From Ruminiclostridium cellobioparum subsp. termitidis CT1112 (GTDB taxonomy: Bacteria; Bacillota; Clostridia; Acetivibrionales; DSM-1351), in assembly GCF_000350485.1 (NCBI RefSeq), contig NZ_AORV01000007.1:1-58191 (forward strand): DNA of 58,191 bases, read 5' to 3'. The first letter of the stretch is position 1, and each line of letters starts with the position of its first letter. The notes beneath the pieces were generated by a model, which was given only the letters and a program-made list of their open reading frames with translations, did not search any database and was not told the origin of the DNA. Shown in pieces: positions 1-7,604 of the stretch. Made by a program: the position numbers and the translations under genes.

Positions 1-250
1 CAATAGCCACATGCTTTTCTATTCCGTAGTCCTTCATCAGAAGAGTAAATTTTTTCAGTATCTCACAGGTTTCATAAATGGTCCCTGCCGATATCCTGCC
101 GTCGTTAAAGGTATCCTTGCCAATTGAGGACGATATTTTTACATCCTCAATAAACTTTACTTTACCGCTCGGAGAGATTTCAGCCATGGTCATGCTGATT
201 TTATTGGATCCTATATCAATTGCCGCTATGGTACTGTATTTTTCAGACAA
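1..250 (-). CDS. Ppx/GppA-family phosphatase, N-terminal part (cut by window edge)
   Basis: Only the first 83 residues are inside the window; the 3' end lies to the left. The protein begins MSEKYSTIAAIDIGSNKISM, and DIGSNK is the first phosphate-binding loop of the exopolyphosphatase/guanosine pentaphosphate phosphatase (ASKHA) family. The start is taken as TTG at 250 because GGGAGGGG stands six bases before it; an ATG at 264 has no Shine-Dalgarno sequence. The gene is divergent from a second Ppx/GppA gene that starts at 410. The family hydrolyses polyphosphate or pppGpp in the cytoplasm; which substrate applies here cannot be told from the fragment. Some ASKHA relatives share this N-terminus, so the family call is firmer than the enzyme name. 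Confidence 0.7.
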   Translation of the reverse strand, partial: MSEKYSTIAAIDIGSNKISMTMAEISPSGKVKFIEDVKISSSIGKDTFNDGRISAGTIYETCEILKKFTLLMKDYGIEKHVAI

Positions 251-409
251 ATATAACCCCTCCCGCATATGTTCCATATTCAAATTCTACAATATATGAC
301 AATTACCAACAACAGTATTAACCTAAAGTTAACACTGAATTTTTAACATGAAATTCAGGATTTGTGTTAAAATTGTGTAGAACATCCAGCTGATAATAAA
401 GGAGCACTT

Positions 410-1900
410 ATGACCAGAACAGGCATTATAGATATAGGTTCCAACTCTGTAAGGTTGATTATTGTGGAAATAAAATGTGATAAATACTTTAGAATATTAT
501 ACGAGCTTAAGGAATCCGTGAGGCTCGGCAAGGATATGGGGGCCGACAGCAGTCTTGATCCCCTCAGAATGAATAAAGCCGTAGATACTGTCATCAGCTT
601 TAAAGCAATCTGTGACTCCTACGGTGTACAAAATATAATTGCTGTTGCAACTGAAGCGGTCAGACGAGCCTCCAACCAAAACGCTTTTCTGGAGCTTGTC
701 CGCTCCCGTGCCGGTGTGGAGGTAAGGGTACTCTCGGGAGAAGAAGAGGCCTATTACGACTATGCGGGAGTTATAAACAGCATGGAAATTGCTGACTGCC
801 TGATGATGGACATCGGCGGGAGCAGTATGGAGCTAATACTGGTTAAAGATAGAGAAATAGAATATTCAATAAGCATACCCTACGGCTCAATATCCTTAAC
901 CGAAATGTATTTAAACAATCCTGCAGGATTTACCCATGCCTTCGGCAGAATAACGGCCGACATCCCCTGGATTTATCAGGCTAAAGGGCTTCCTGTCATG
1001 GGTATAGGGGGAACCTTCAGAAATATCGGTAAAATCGACAGAAAACGCAAGGACTATCCCATTGACAACGTACACAATTACCGGCTGAGTGATACCGATA
1101 TACAGGAGATACACTTTATTACCATTGATTTATTGTCAGGAAAGCTGAAAAAAATAAAGGGCCTGTCAAATGACAGAGCCGACATATTTATCGGGCCCAT
1201 TGCGGCAATACAGTATATTATAAATCTCTGTAGCACCAAAGATATTTTTCTGAGCGGAAGCGGTGTCAGAGAGGGCCTGCTGTTCGAAAACATACTCAGG
1301 AAGAAAACCCCTGTTGCAAATGTTTTGGATTATTCCCTTGAAAATGCCATGGTCAACCTTGATGTGGAACAAAAACATGCCTGCCATCTATACAAGCTTT
1401 GCAGCAGTTTGTACACCCAGCTGAAACCCTTGTTCTGTCAGGCTGCAGATGCCGGCAAAGTGATAAAAACCTCTGCTTTGCTCCATGATTCCGGGATAAA
1501 GATAAACTTTTACGATCACCATAAACACACTTTTAACATTATTATGAATTCCAGATTAAGCGGTTTGTCACATAAAGAACTGCTTATGGCAGCCTACACA
1601 GCCGCCCTGCACAGAAAAGACGAATTTAAGATAGACCTTCAGGCTTATAAATCTCTTATTGACCAGGCAGATGTGCTTTTTATCCAGCAGCTGGGCATTC
1701 TGCTTAAAATCTCTGAAAAATTGGATTTGAAGTTAAATGGCAATGTAGAAAATATAAACTGCACCATAACTGAAGATTCTGTTGTGCTGACGCTCAAAAC
1801 CACAAGTAAGGCCGACCAGGAAATAGCAGCCGCCCTGGATTGCAAAAATACTTTCAAGCGTCTGTTTAACAGAAAGCTTGTGATACTCCCCCGGGATTGA
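410..1900 (+). CDS. ppx: Ppx/GppA phosphatase with C-terminal HD-like domain
   Basis: A 496-residue cytoplasmic phosphatase of the exopolyphosphatase/pppGpp phosphatase family. Residues 1-300 form the ASKHA fold: MTRTGIIDIGSNSVRL carries phosphate loop 1 and MMDIGGSSMEL (about 130-140) carries loop 2. EEEAYYDY near residue 115 matches the family's catalytic Glu region. Residues 310-496 resemble the helical HD-type module of long Ppx proteins, with LLHDSG near 360. The length is normal for the two-domain form. AAAGGAG lies seven bases before the ATG. The gene is divergent from a paralog that starts at 250, with about 160 bases between them, so the promoters may be shared or overlapping. Expected reaction: removal of terminal phosphate from polyphosphate or pppGpp. 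The exact substrate is not decided by sequence. Confidence 0.88.
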   Translation: MTRTGIIDIGSNSVRLIIVEIKCDKYFRILYELKESVRLGKDMGADSSLDPLRMNKAVDTVISFKAICDSYGVQNIIAVATEAVRRASNQNAFLELVRSRAGVEVRVLSGEEEAYYDYAGVINSMEIADCLMMDIGGSSMELILVKDREIEYSISIPYGSISLTEMYLNNPAGFTHAFGRITADIPWIYQAKGLPVMGIGGTFRNIGKIDRKRKDYPIDNVHNYRLSDTDIQEIHFITIDLLSGKLKKIKGLSNDRADIFIGPIAAIQYIINLCSTKDIFLSGSGVREGLLFENILRKKTPVANVLDYSLENAMVNLDVEQKHACHLYKLCSSLYTQLKPLFCQAADAGKVIKTSALLHDSGIKINFYDHHKHTFNIIMNSRLSGLSHKELLMAAYTAALHRKDEFKIDLQAYKSLIDQADVLFIQQLGILLKISEKLDLKLNGNVENINCTITEDSVVLTLKTTSKADQEIAAALDCKNTFKRLFNRKLVILPRD

Positions 1901-1967
1901 TAATTTTAACCCGCTAATTCGGTTTATACCTGCTTCCTGCCTGACAGTATAATCGGTTATCCCCGAT

Positions 1968-2210
1968 TATACTGGTACGCAAGTACAACTTCAAGCAATG
2001 GACTGCACGATAAAAGTGCTTACTGAAATTTGTAGGCGAAAAACAGGTATTTTAGCCGGCAAAGTGACTGGATGTCACTTTGAGCTTCAAATCGAGACAG
2101 GATGTCGAGTTTGAGCGACGGCAAAAATTACTTGTTTTGAACCGTACTATTTCAAGTAAGCACTTTGTGTGCAATCCATTGCTTGAAGTTAGTATGAAAG
2201 TACCAGTATA
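1968..2210. repeat. Large imperfect inverted repeat enclosing two GGAT-loop hairpins
   Basis: The outer arms (about 1968-2037 and 2140-2210) are complementary over some 65 bases with small bulges. They include a perfect 16-bp block (1987-2002 with 2175-2190) and an 11-bp block (2014-2024 with 2155-2165). Pairing continues inward through GCCG (2055-2058) with CGGC (2119-2122). The apex holds two small hairpins: a perfect 8-bp stem with loop TGGAT (2061-2081), and a bulged stem presenting ACAGGATGT (about 2086-2115). The whole element could fold into one branched RNA of about 243 nt. It lies between the ends of ppx and fprA. No coding potential was accepted in it. It may be a dispersed repeat or an RNA element; see findings. 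Confidence 0.8.
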
Positions 2211-2236
2211 TTCAGTAACAATTCTTTACTGGCAAA

Positions 2237-2254
2237 GCTGGTCAACAAACCAGC
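2237..2254 (-). terminator. Weak stem-loop after fprA
   Basis: A 6-bp stem GCTGGT/ACCAGC with a six-base loop lies just past the fprA stop. On the minus strand it is followed only by a short TTT, so termination here would be weak. The large inverted repeat beyond it may contribute. Confidence 0.3.
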
Positions 2255-2268
2255 ATACCCGGTTAATT

Positions 2269-3462
2269 TTATTTTCTTGCTTTCAACTGCCTTGCTATAT
2301 CTCTTCCAACTTCCACACACTTTTGCAGTTCTTCCTCACCGGGCATGTATTTAAACCCCAGCGGTTCTGCGCAGATTGTCATACCCGCTTCGGCAAGCCT
2401 GTCACTTATCAGTTTATGGGCCTCTCCGCTCCAGCCGTATGAACCAAAGCCCATAGCAAGCTTTCCTTTGGCTTTTAAGCCCTTTAATTCCTCCAGCAGG
2501 GCAGCAGTAGGCCTAAGTACGGTATTGTTGACTGTACAGCTTCCCATGAGCACAGCAGCGGCTTTAAATATTTCAACATTCAGGTCACTCTTGTCCTTGG
2601 TTGCTATGTTAAATATCCTGTAATTGACGCCTTCCTCTTCAAGACCTTTTCCGAAGGCTTCTGCCATTGCCTTTGTGGAGTGATACATGGTATCGTATAT
2701 GATTGTTACATAGCCTTCGTTGTAATCGGTTTCCGACCATTCCTGATATTTCTTAATTATCTGCAGAGGGTTGGTTCTCCAGATAACTCCATGACTTGGA
2801 GCAATCATATCTATATCAAGATTCAAAGCTAAAATCTGCTCTATTTTCTTTTTTATCAACGGCTTAAAAGGCCACAGTATATTAGTGTAATATTTAATTG
2901 CCTCTTCATAGAGCTCGCACTCATCAACCTCATCATTAAACATTGATATTGCAGCATAATGCTGACCGAAAGCATCGTTTGACAATGCCAGTTTAGCACC
3001 TTCCACATACGCCAGCATACTATCGGGCCAGTGGATCATCTGCATCTCTACGAACTTCAGTTTATATTCACCCAGGTCAAGAGTATCGCCGGTCTTGACT
3101 ATCTGGAAATTCCAATCCTTGCCGAAATATTTCTTTATAATTTCAGCACCGTTTTTTGTGCAGTAAATCGGAGTGTTCGGTATTTTTTCCATGATAAGGC
3201 CCAGACTTCCTCCGTGATCCGGCTCGGAGTGGTTTATAACTATTGCGTCTATATTCGACAGACCAACCTCTTTTTCAAGATCCTCAACGAACTTTTCCTT
3301 ATATGGGTCCCAGACTGTATCCACCAATACAGTCTTCTTATCCTTTATCAGGTATGAATTGTAAGAAGAACCTCTATGTGTAGACAGTTCATGTCCATGA
3401 AATACATCCAGTCCCCAGTCTCTGATGCCGCACCAATAAATATTCTTTTTTATCTCCAGCAT
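2269..3462 (-). CDS. fprA: FprA-family A-type flavodiiron protein (O2/NO reductase)
   Basis: A cytoplasmic flavodiiron protein of 397 residues. It reduces O2 to water, and in some members NO to N2O, with electrons from rubredoxin or a similar carrier; in anaerobes it serves oxygen defence. Residues 1-245 are a metallo-beta-lactamase-like diiron domain with the signature HSEPDHGG (about 78-85). From about residue 250 there is a flavodoxin domain with the FMN-binding TMYHST loop. No rubredoxin domain is fused at the C-terminus. Start: an in-frame ATG at 3471 directly abuts AAAGG, so the ATG at 3462, with normal spacing from AAAGG, is preferred. A good sigma-A type promoter lies at 3491-3519. 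It appears to be a single-gene transcript. Confidence 0.93.
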   Translation of the reverse strand: MLEIKKNIYWCGIRDWGLDVFHGHELSTHRGSSYNSYLIKDKKTVLVDTVWDPYKEKFVEDLEKEVGLSNIDAIVINHSEPDHGGSLGLIMEKIPNTPIYCTKNGAEIIKKYFGKDWNFQIVKTGDTLDLGEYKLKFVEMQMIHWPDSMLAYVEGAKLALSNDAFGQHYAAISMFNDEVDECELYEEAIKYYTNILWPFKPLIKKKIEQILALNLDIDMIAPSHGVIWRTNPLQIIKKYQEWSETDYNEGYVTIIYDTMYHSTKAMAEAFGKGLEEEGVNYRIFNIATKDKSDLNVEIFKAAAVLMGSCTVNNTVLRPTAALLEELKGLKAKGKLAMGFGSYGWSGEAHKLISDRLAEAGMTICAEPLGFKYMPGEEELQKCVEVGRDIARQLKARK

Positions 3463-3490
3463 ATTACCCATCCTTTCAATCTAATCAAAT

Positions 3491-3519
3491 ATTATATTAA
3501 ATACTTATAAGCTTTCCAA
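3491..3519 (-). promoter_or_regulatory. Sigma-A type promoter of fprA
   Basis: On the minus strand a TTGGAA -35 box (3514-3519) and a perfect TATAAT -10 box (3491-3496) are separated by 17 bases. Transcription would start near 3484, about 20 bases before the preferred fprA start codon. Confidence 0.6.
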
Positions 3520-3670
3520 ACTGCCCAATGTCTAACTATATACCCAGTTTGGGAATAATATAAACATATAATAAAATAATAGCATATTACATAAAATATA
3601 TTATTGGTTAATGAAAATATTTTTAGTCAGTTCGCCGATGATCCGGTGATAAACTTAATTTATATTTCTC

Positions 3671-4672
3671 TTATGCTTTTTTATTATTCATGTTCTGTAA
3701 TAATACTGCCAATATCAGAACAAGTCCTGTTGCTATGCTTTGATATTCCTGACGTACACCAAGCATTACCAGACCATTTTGCAGAATTCCGATAATAGCT
3801 ACCCCGCCCAAGGTTCCGAATATTTTTCCTTCACCGCCGGCCAGTGCAATTCCGCCTAAAACTGATGCTGCAACAGAGTCAAGTGAATATGTACTGCCTG
3901 CACTTGTCTGCGCAGAACCCATTCTGGACGCCAGCAGTATTCCTCCGAATGCTGCCATAACTCCACTCAACGCATATACCTGCATCTCGAGTTTTTGAAT
4001 ATTTATGCCTGCAATTTTTGCTGCTGTGGGGTTTCCTCCCATGCAATAAATCCATCTTCCGAAAACGGTATGCTTTAATATTATGTTAAAAACAATGAAA
4101 AGCAGAATCATGATTATTATAGGCAATGGTATACCTAATATTTTAGTTGTTCCAAGAAAAATAAATTGTGTATCATCTACAATGATTGAATAACCTTTAC
4201 TCACAATCAGTATTCCGCCGGTTAACACAAAGCCTGTTGCTAAAGTGGTAATTAAAGGATTTATTTTACCCTTTGTTATCAGCATTCCATTAACCAATCC
4301 CACCAGTCCGCCAAGGGCAAGTCCAAGCAGCAGGCAAATAATATAGGGAATACGCATGTTGGCACATAAATAAGCCGTGACCATGCCGCAGAACCCTGCA
4401 TTAAATCCAACTGAAAGATCAAAGCCTCTGATAAGAACACAGAGAGTCTGGCCAATACAAACGATTCCAATAACCGAAATTGTCAACCCCAATGCCAGAA
4501 AATTCTTTAATGTCAAAAAGTACGGGGAGAGTATAGAAAAGGTAATTATAGAACCAATCAGAATTATGAACAGCATATATTTATTCAAGAATGATAACAG
4601 TTTCTGAGTAGTGTTTCCGGCTTCCTTATTATCATTTAAATTTTGTAAATTTTGAGCCTGTAGTTTTGTCAT
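3671..4672 (-). CDS. Sugar ABC transporter permease (RbsC/AraH family)
   Basis: The inner-membrane permease of a CUT2-type (ribose/arabinose/galactose class) sugar importer, 333 residues. About eight to ten hydrophobic segments are visible from residue 30 on. The conserved GLVNGMLI and AASVLGGIALAGGEGKIFGT stretches are typical of the BPD_transp_2 family. The start is placed at ATG 4672 (MTKLQAQ), preceded by GAGGTGG; the longer open frame to 4699 would overlap the upstream ATPase gene. The spacing to the ATPase stop is ten bases, so the two are cotranscribed. It is the last gene of the binding protein-ATPase-permease operon. No clear terminator was seen in the 200 bases after it. Confidence 0.92.
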   Translation of the reverse strand: MTKLQAQNLQNLNDNKEAGNTTQKLLSFLNKYMLFIILIGSIITFSILSPYFLTLKNFLALGLTISVIGIVCIGQTLCVLIRGFDLSVGFNAGFCGMVTAYLCANMRIPYIICLLLGLALGGLVGLVNGMLITKGKINPLITTLATGFVLTGGILIVSKGYSIIVDDTQFIFLGTTKILGIPLPIIIMILLFIVFNIILKHTVFGRWIYCMGGNPTAAKIAGINIQKLEMQVYALSGVMAAFGGILLASRMGSAQTSAGSTYSLDSVAASVLGGIALAGGEGKIFGTLGGVAIIGILQNGLVMLGVRQEYQSIATGLVLILAVLLQNMNNKKA

Positions 4673-4682
4673 AGTTTCCACC

Positions 4683-6191
4683 TCACTGCATAATCGCATA
4701 TTTTAAAATATCTTCTTCTTTTAAAGACTCTGTATTCTTTAATTCAGCATTTATGCAACCCTCTCTGAATACGAGTATGCGATCACTCAATGCCAGTATT
4801 TCAGGTAATTCGGAAGAAATCATTATTATTGACTTGCCTTCATCTGCAAGACTTTTTATCAATCTGTAGATTTCTGATTTAGAACCAACATCTATTCCTC
4901 TTGTAGGTTCATCAAAAATAAGAATTTGTGATTGTGCCCCAAGCCATTTTGATATTACCACCTTTTGCTGATTGCCTCCGCTTAAATTTTCAGCATTGGT
5001 TAAATCACTGCGGGTCTTTATTTTCAGCTTTTCAATATAATCAACAGCACACTTTTTATCTTCTTCATGCTTTATAAAAATCAAATTCCTCAGCTTGGCT
5101 ATAAACGGCAGTGAAATATTCCACCTCAGTGGTGCCCTCAGTGCCAATCCCTCTCCATGTCTATCCTCTGTTACAAAACCTATTTTCTGTTGAACTGCCA
5201 TTTTCGGGGATGTAATATCAATTTTTTTACCATTAAGATATATATCACCGGATGTTTTCCGGTCTATTCCAAATATCATTCTTGCAGTTTCTGTTCTGCC
5301 GGATCCGACGATACCAAACAAACCTATTATTTCACCTTTCCTCAGTTCAAAGTCCACACCTTTTACAACATTATCCCTTGCAAGACCTTTTACTTCCAAA
5401 ACAACTTCTCCCGGTATGGATTCAGACCCGGTTTTTTTCTCAAAAAGATCCAGGTTTCTGCCAACCATCATCCCGATCAACTCTGAAATATTTGTTTGTT
5501 TTATATCTTTTGTACCAACAAACCTACCATCTTTCAATACGGTTATCCTGTTGCAAATTGTAAAAATCTCCTTAAGCTTATGGCTTACATATATAATAGA
5601 TTTACCTTTGCTTTTTAAATCTTCAATAAGTTTAAACAGCTGCTCAACCTCTTCCTCCGATAATGATGAAGTAGGTTCATCAAAGGCTATAATGTCCGCA
5701 TCTGTGGATAAAGCCTTCATGATTTCTATTAATTGCTTATGTCCCATGCTCATTGTTTCAACATGATTTGTTATTCCCAGGGTTTCGGCCACCCCGCCAA
5801 GTTTTTTCTGCTGCAGCAGAGTATCCTTTTTCATCTTTTCCCAATCCACAAAAACACACCATTTCTTAGGATAGGAAGCCATAAACATATTCTCGGCCAC
5901 ACTTAGCCTGGGTGCCATTTGGATCTCCTGGGGTATGGAACCGATACCAACCTGTTTTGCATGCTGAATACTCTTGATATTAACGCTGTTACCGTTAAGG
6001 ATAATATCGCCGCTGTCTTTTTTATAAACGCCGGTTAATATCTTTAAAAGAGTAGATTTTCCTGCTCCATTTTCACCGCATATGGCATGAACTTCACCTC
6101 TGCCAAGCTGGAAGCTGACGTTGTCCAGGGCTTTAACCCCCGGGAAGGACTTGCATATGTTCTCCATTTTTAAAATAATGTCCTCTTGCAT
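4683..6191 (-). CDS. Sugar ABC transporter ATP-binding protein (RbsA/AraG type, two NBDs)
   Basis: A 502-residue fused double nucleotide-binding domain protein that energises a CUT2 sugar importer. The first half has Walker A GENGAGKST near residue 45 and Walker B IIAFDEPTSSL. The second half has the degenerate P-loop GIVGSGRTE usual for RbsA/MglA/AraG, a signature LSGGNQQK and Walker B ILIFDEPTRG. Start: the ATG at 6191 (MQEDIILKME) has GGAG nine bases upstream; the ATG at 6206 has no ribosome binding site. A 15-bp stem-loop at 6212-6248 separates it from the binding-protein gene and probably lowers its expression relative to the binding protein. The adjacent AraF-like binding protein points to a pentose such as arabinose, which is inference. 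Confidence 0.93.
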   Translation of the reverse strand: MQEDIILKMENICKSFPGVKALDNVSFQLGRGEVHAICGENGAGKSTLLKILTGVYKKDSGDIILNGNSVNIKSIQHAKQVGIGSIPQEIQMAPRLSVAENMFMASYPKKWCVFVDWEKMKKDTLLQQKKLGGVAETLGITNHVETMSMGHKQLIEIMKALSTDADIIAFDEPTSSLSEEEVEQLFKLIEDLKSKGKSIIYVSHKLKEIFTICNRITVLKDGRFVGTKDIKQTNISELIGMMVGRNLDLFEKKTGSESIPGEVVLEVKGLARDNVVKGVDFELRKGEIIGLFGIVGSGRTETARMIFGIDRKTSGDIYLNGKKIDITSPKMAVQQKIGFVTEDRHGEGLALRAPLRWNISLPFIAKLRNLIFIKHEEDKKCAVDYIEKLKIKTRSDLTNAENLSGGNQQKVVISKWLGAQSQILIFDEPTRGIDVGSKSEIYRLIKSLADEGKSIIMISSELPEILALSDRILVFREGCINAELKNTESLKEEDILKYAIMQ

Positions 6192-6211
6192 ACAATACAA
6201 CTCCATTCAGG

Positions 6212-6248
6212 GGAATCGAAAAACAGTTTAAACCTGTTTTTCGATTCC
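6212..6248 (-). other. 15-bp intercistronic stem-loop between binding protein and ATPase genes
   Basis: The arms 6212-6226 and 6234-6248 are perfectly complementary over 15 bp with a seven-base loop. No T-run follows on the minus strand, so this looks like an mRNA stabiliser or processing barrier rather than a full terminator. Such hairpins behind binding-protein genes commonly give them higher expression than the downstream ATPase and permease genes. Confidence 0.7.
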
Positions 6249-6260
6249 ATATTCTTTTAA

Positions 6261-7328
6261 TTACTTTTTATTTCCATAGTAATCCTTATAGTTGTCAGCC
6301 GTAACCAATTGGCAGGGAATTGCGCTCATTTCAGGCATTGTTTTGTTATTTACAACATTGTCATATAATGTCTGTATTGCCAGTGCTCCCTCATCGTATG
6401 CCGGCATTCCTATGGCTATAATACTATTGCTGCCTTTTTCAAATTCAGCCTGGGCAAGTTCGTACCCGCCAAAAGCGCACGCAATTACATTGTCCATGTT
6501 GAATTTGTTTTCCTGAAATATTTTTATCGGGGCAAGTGCTCCATCGTCATTTATACCGGTGACAATCCAGTGGGTAACCTGTGGGTTTGCATTTAATATT
6601 GCCGATGCAACCGGAAGGTTCTTATCAAACATGCCATCCTGTGATGCCTGCACTATGAAATCACTGTCTTTTAATTGGGGGCATGCCTTTTTTAGTGCCT
6701 CCTGATATCCAAGGGTCCTTTCATGGATAACTGAATTGGTTGGAACGTCAATTTGCATAACCTTGACAACATTTCCTTCTTTAAACCAGCCTCTGTCATT
6801 TGCAATTTTACCAAGAGCCTCTCCGCCCTGCATTGCAAGTTCTCTTACTGCAAATCCTATATGCGGAATATAGTTGCCTGCATCATCTTTCATGGGATCA
6901 TCCGTTGTAACCAGAGCAATACCCGCATCCTTTAACTTTTTGGCAATGGCCGGTCCCAAACCTTGATTTGTTGCTGTAATTGCAACTGCATCAACTTTCT
7001 GGGCGATAAGATTATCTACTGCGGCCATGCAGGGTTCATCCTTAAGATTTGCATCGATTGATACAAAATCTACGCCCAATTCCGCTGCCTTTTCCTTCAT
7101 ACCCTTTTCCTCTTCCAAAAACCATGGGTGAGTCAGCATCTTACTGATATAGCCTATCTTTATTTTCCCGGCCGTCGCAGACTCCTGACCTGTAACCGCT
7201 GCGGTCTGAGCTGCGGCAGTTGAATCCGCGGTTTTTTCAGAAGTACCGCCACCGCATCCTGTTAATGCTGCTCCCAGAAAACATACCACAGCCAGTACGG
7301 CTGATAAATGTTTTACTACTTTTCCCAT
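6261..7328 (-). CDS. AraF-like periplasmic-type sugar-binding lipoprotein
   Basis: A secreted solute-binding protein of a CUT2 sugar ABC importer, 355 residues, tethered to the outer face of the membrane. Signal peptide MGKVVKHLSAVLAVVCFLGAALTGC ends in lipobox LTGC at about residue 25. An alanine/threonine-rich linker follows. The mature part belongs to the Peripla_BP_4 class and specifically resembles L-arabinose-binding protein (HPWFLEEEKGMKEKA corresponds to EPWFQTEWKFADKAG of AraF; THWIVTGINDDGALAP to the AraF KHWLIVGMNDSTVLG region, both recalled from memory). GAGGAGG stands eight bases before the ATG. It is the first gene of the transport operon and is divergent from the sensor kinase at 7605. 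Arabinose or a related pentose is the likely ligand, by family resemblance only. Confidence 0.92.
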   Translation of the reverse strand: MGKVVKHLSAVLAVVCFLGAALTGCGGGTSEKTADSTAAAQTAAVTGQESATAGKIKIGYISKMLTHPWFLEEEKGMKEKAAELGVDFVSIDANLKDEPCMAAVDNLIAQKVDAVAITATNQGLGPAIAKKLKDAGIALVTTDDPMKDDAGNYIPHIGFAVRELAMQGGEALGKIANDRGWFKEGNVVKVMQIDVPTNSVIHERTLGYQEALKKACPQLKDSDFIVQASQDGMFDKNLPVASAILNANPQVTHWIVTGINDDGALAPIKIFQENKFNMDNVIACAFGGYELAQAEFEKGSNSIIAIGMPAYDEGALAIQTLYDNVVNNKTMPEMSAIPCQLVTADNYKDYYGNKK

Positions 7329-7451
7329 TTTAAATTCCTCCTCAAATTATTTATTGACGCTTCAACTTTACTTGCAAAAGCTGAACAATGATCTAATTTT
7401 AATATTAAAAAAATTTATTTTGAATTATTAGAATGGTATAAAGACTTTAAA

Positions 7452-7525
7452 TTTGATTACTTTTTTTAAATAATACTGTTCAGGTTATACTTTGATTACT
7501 TTTAGACTTACAATTTGATTACTTT
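7452..7525. promoter_or_regulatory. Three exact 12-bp direct repeats, candidate response-regulator operator
   Basis: TTTGATTACTTT occurs exactly at 7452-7463, 7491-7502 and 7514-7525, in the same orientation. The array lies between the sugar-transport operon (leftward from 7328) and the sensor kinase gene (rightward from 7605). A possible -10 box TATACC for the transport operon sits at 7435-7440 on the minus strand, 11 bases beyond the nearest repeat. That is the arrangement expected of AraC-type activators, which bind tandem direct repeats beside or over the -35 position. The binding protein is presumed to be the adjacent YesN-type regulator. Confidence 0.6.
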
Positions 7526-7549
7526 AATCATTTTGTCCCCGTTGCCGGT

Positions 7550-7577
7550 TTGCTGCTTATGTTAATAATGATATAAT
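7550..7577 (+). promoter_or_regulatory. Promoter of the sensor kinase operon
   Basis: TTGCTG (7550-7555) and a perfect TATAAT (7572-7577) are separated by 16 bases on the plus strand. The predicted start of transcription is about 20 bases before the kinase start codon. Confidence 0.5.
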
Positions 7578-7604
7578 TGTGTTTATTAGTTGAGGAGGAT
7601 AATG

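Noticed and set aside
2080-2442. Open frame of 120 codons on the plus strand
   Set aside because: It starts inside the large inverted repeat, overlaps the end of fprA on the other strand, has no ribosome binding site and resembles no protein.
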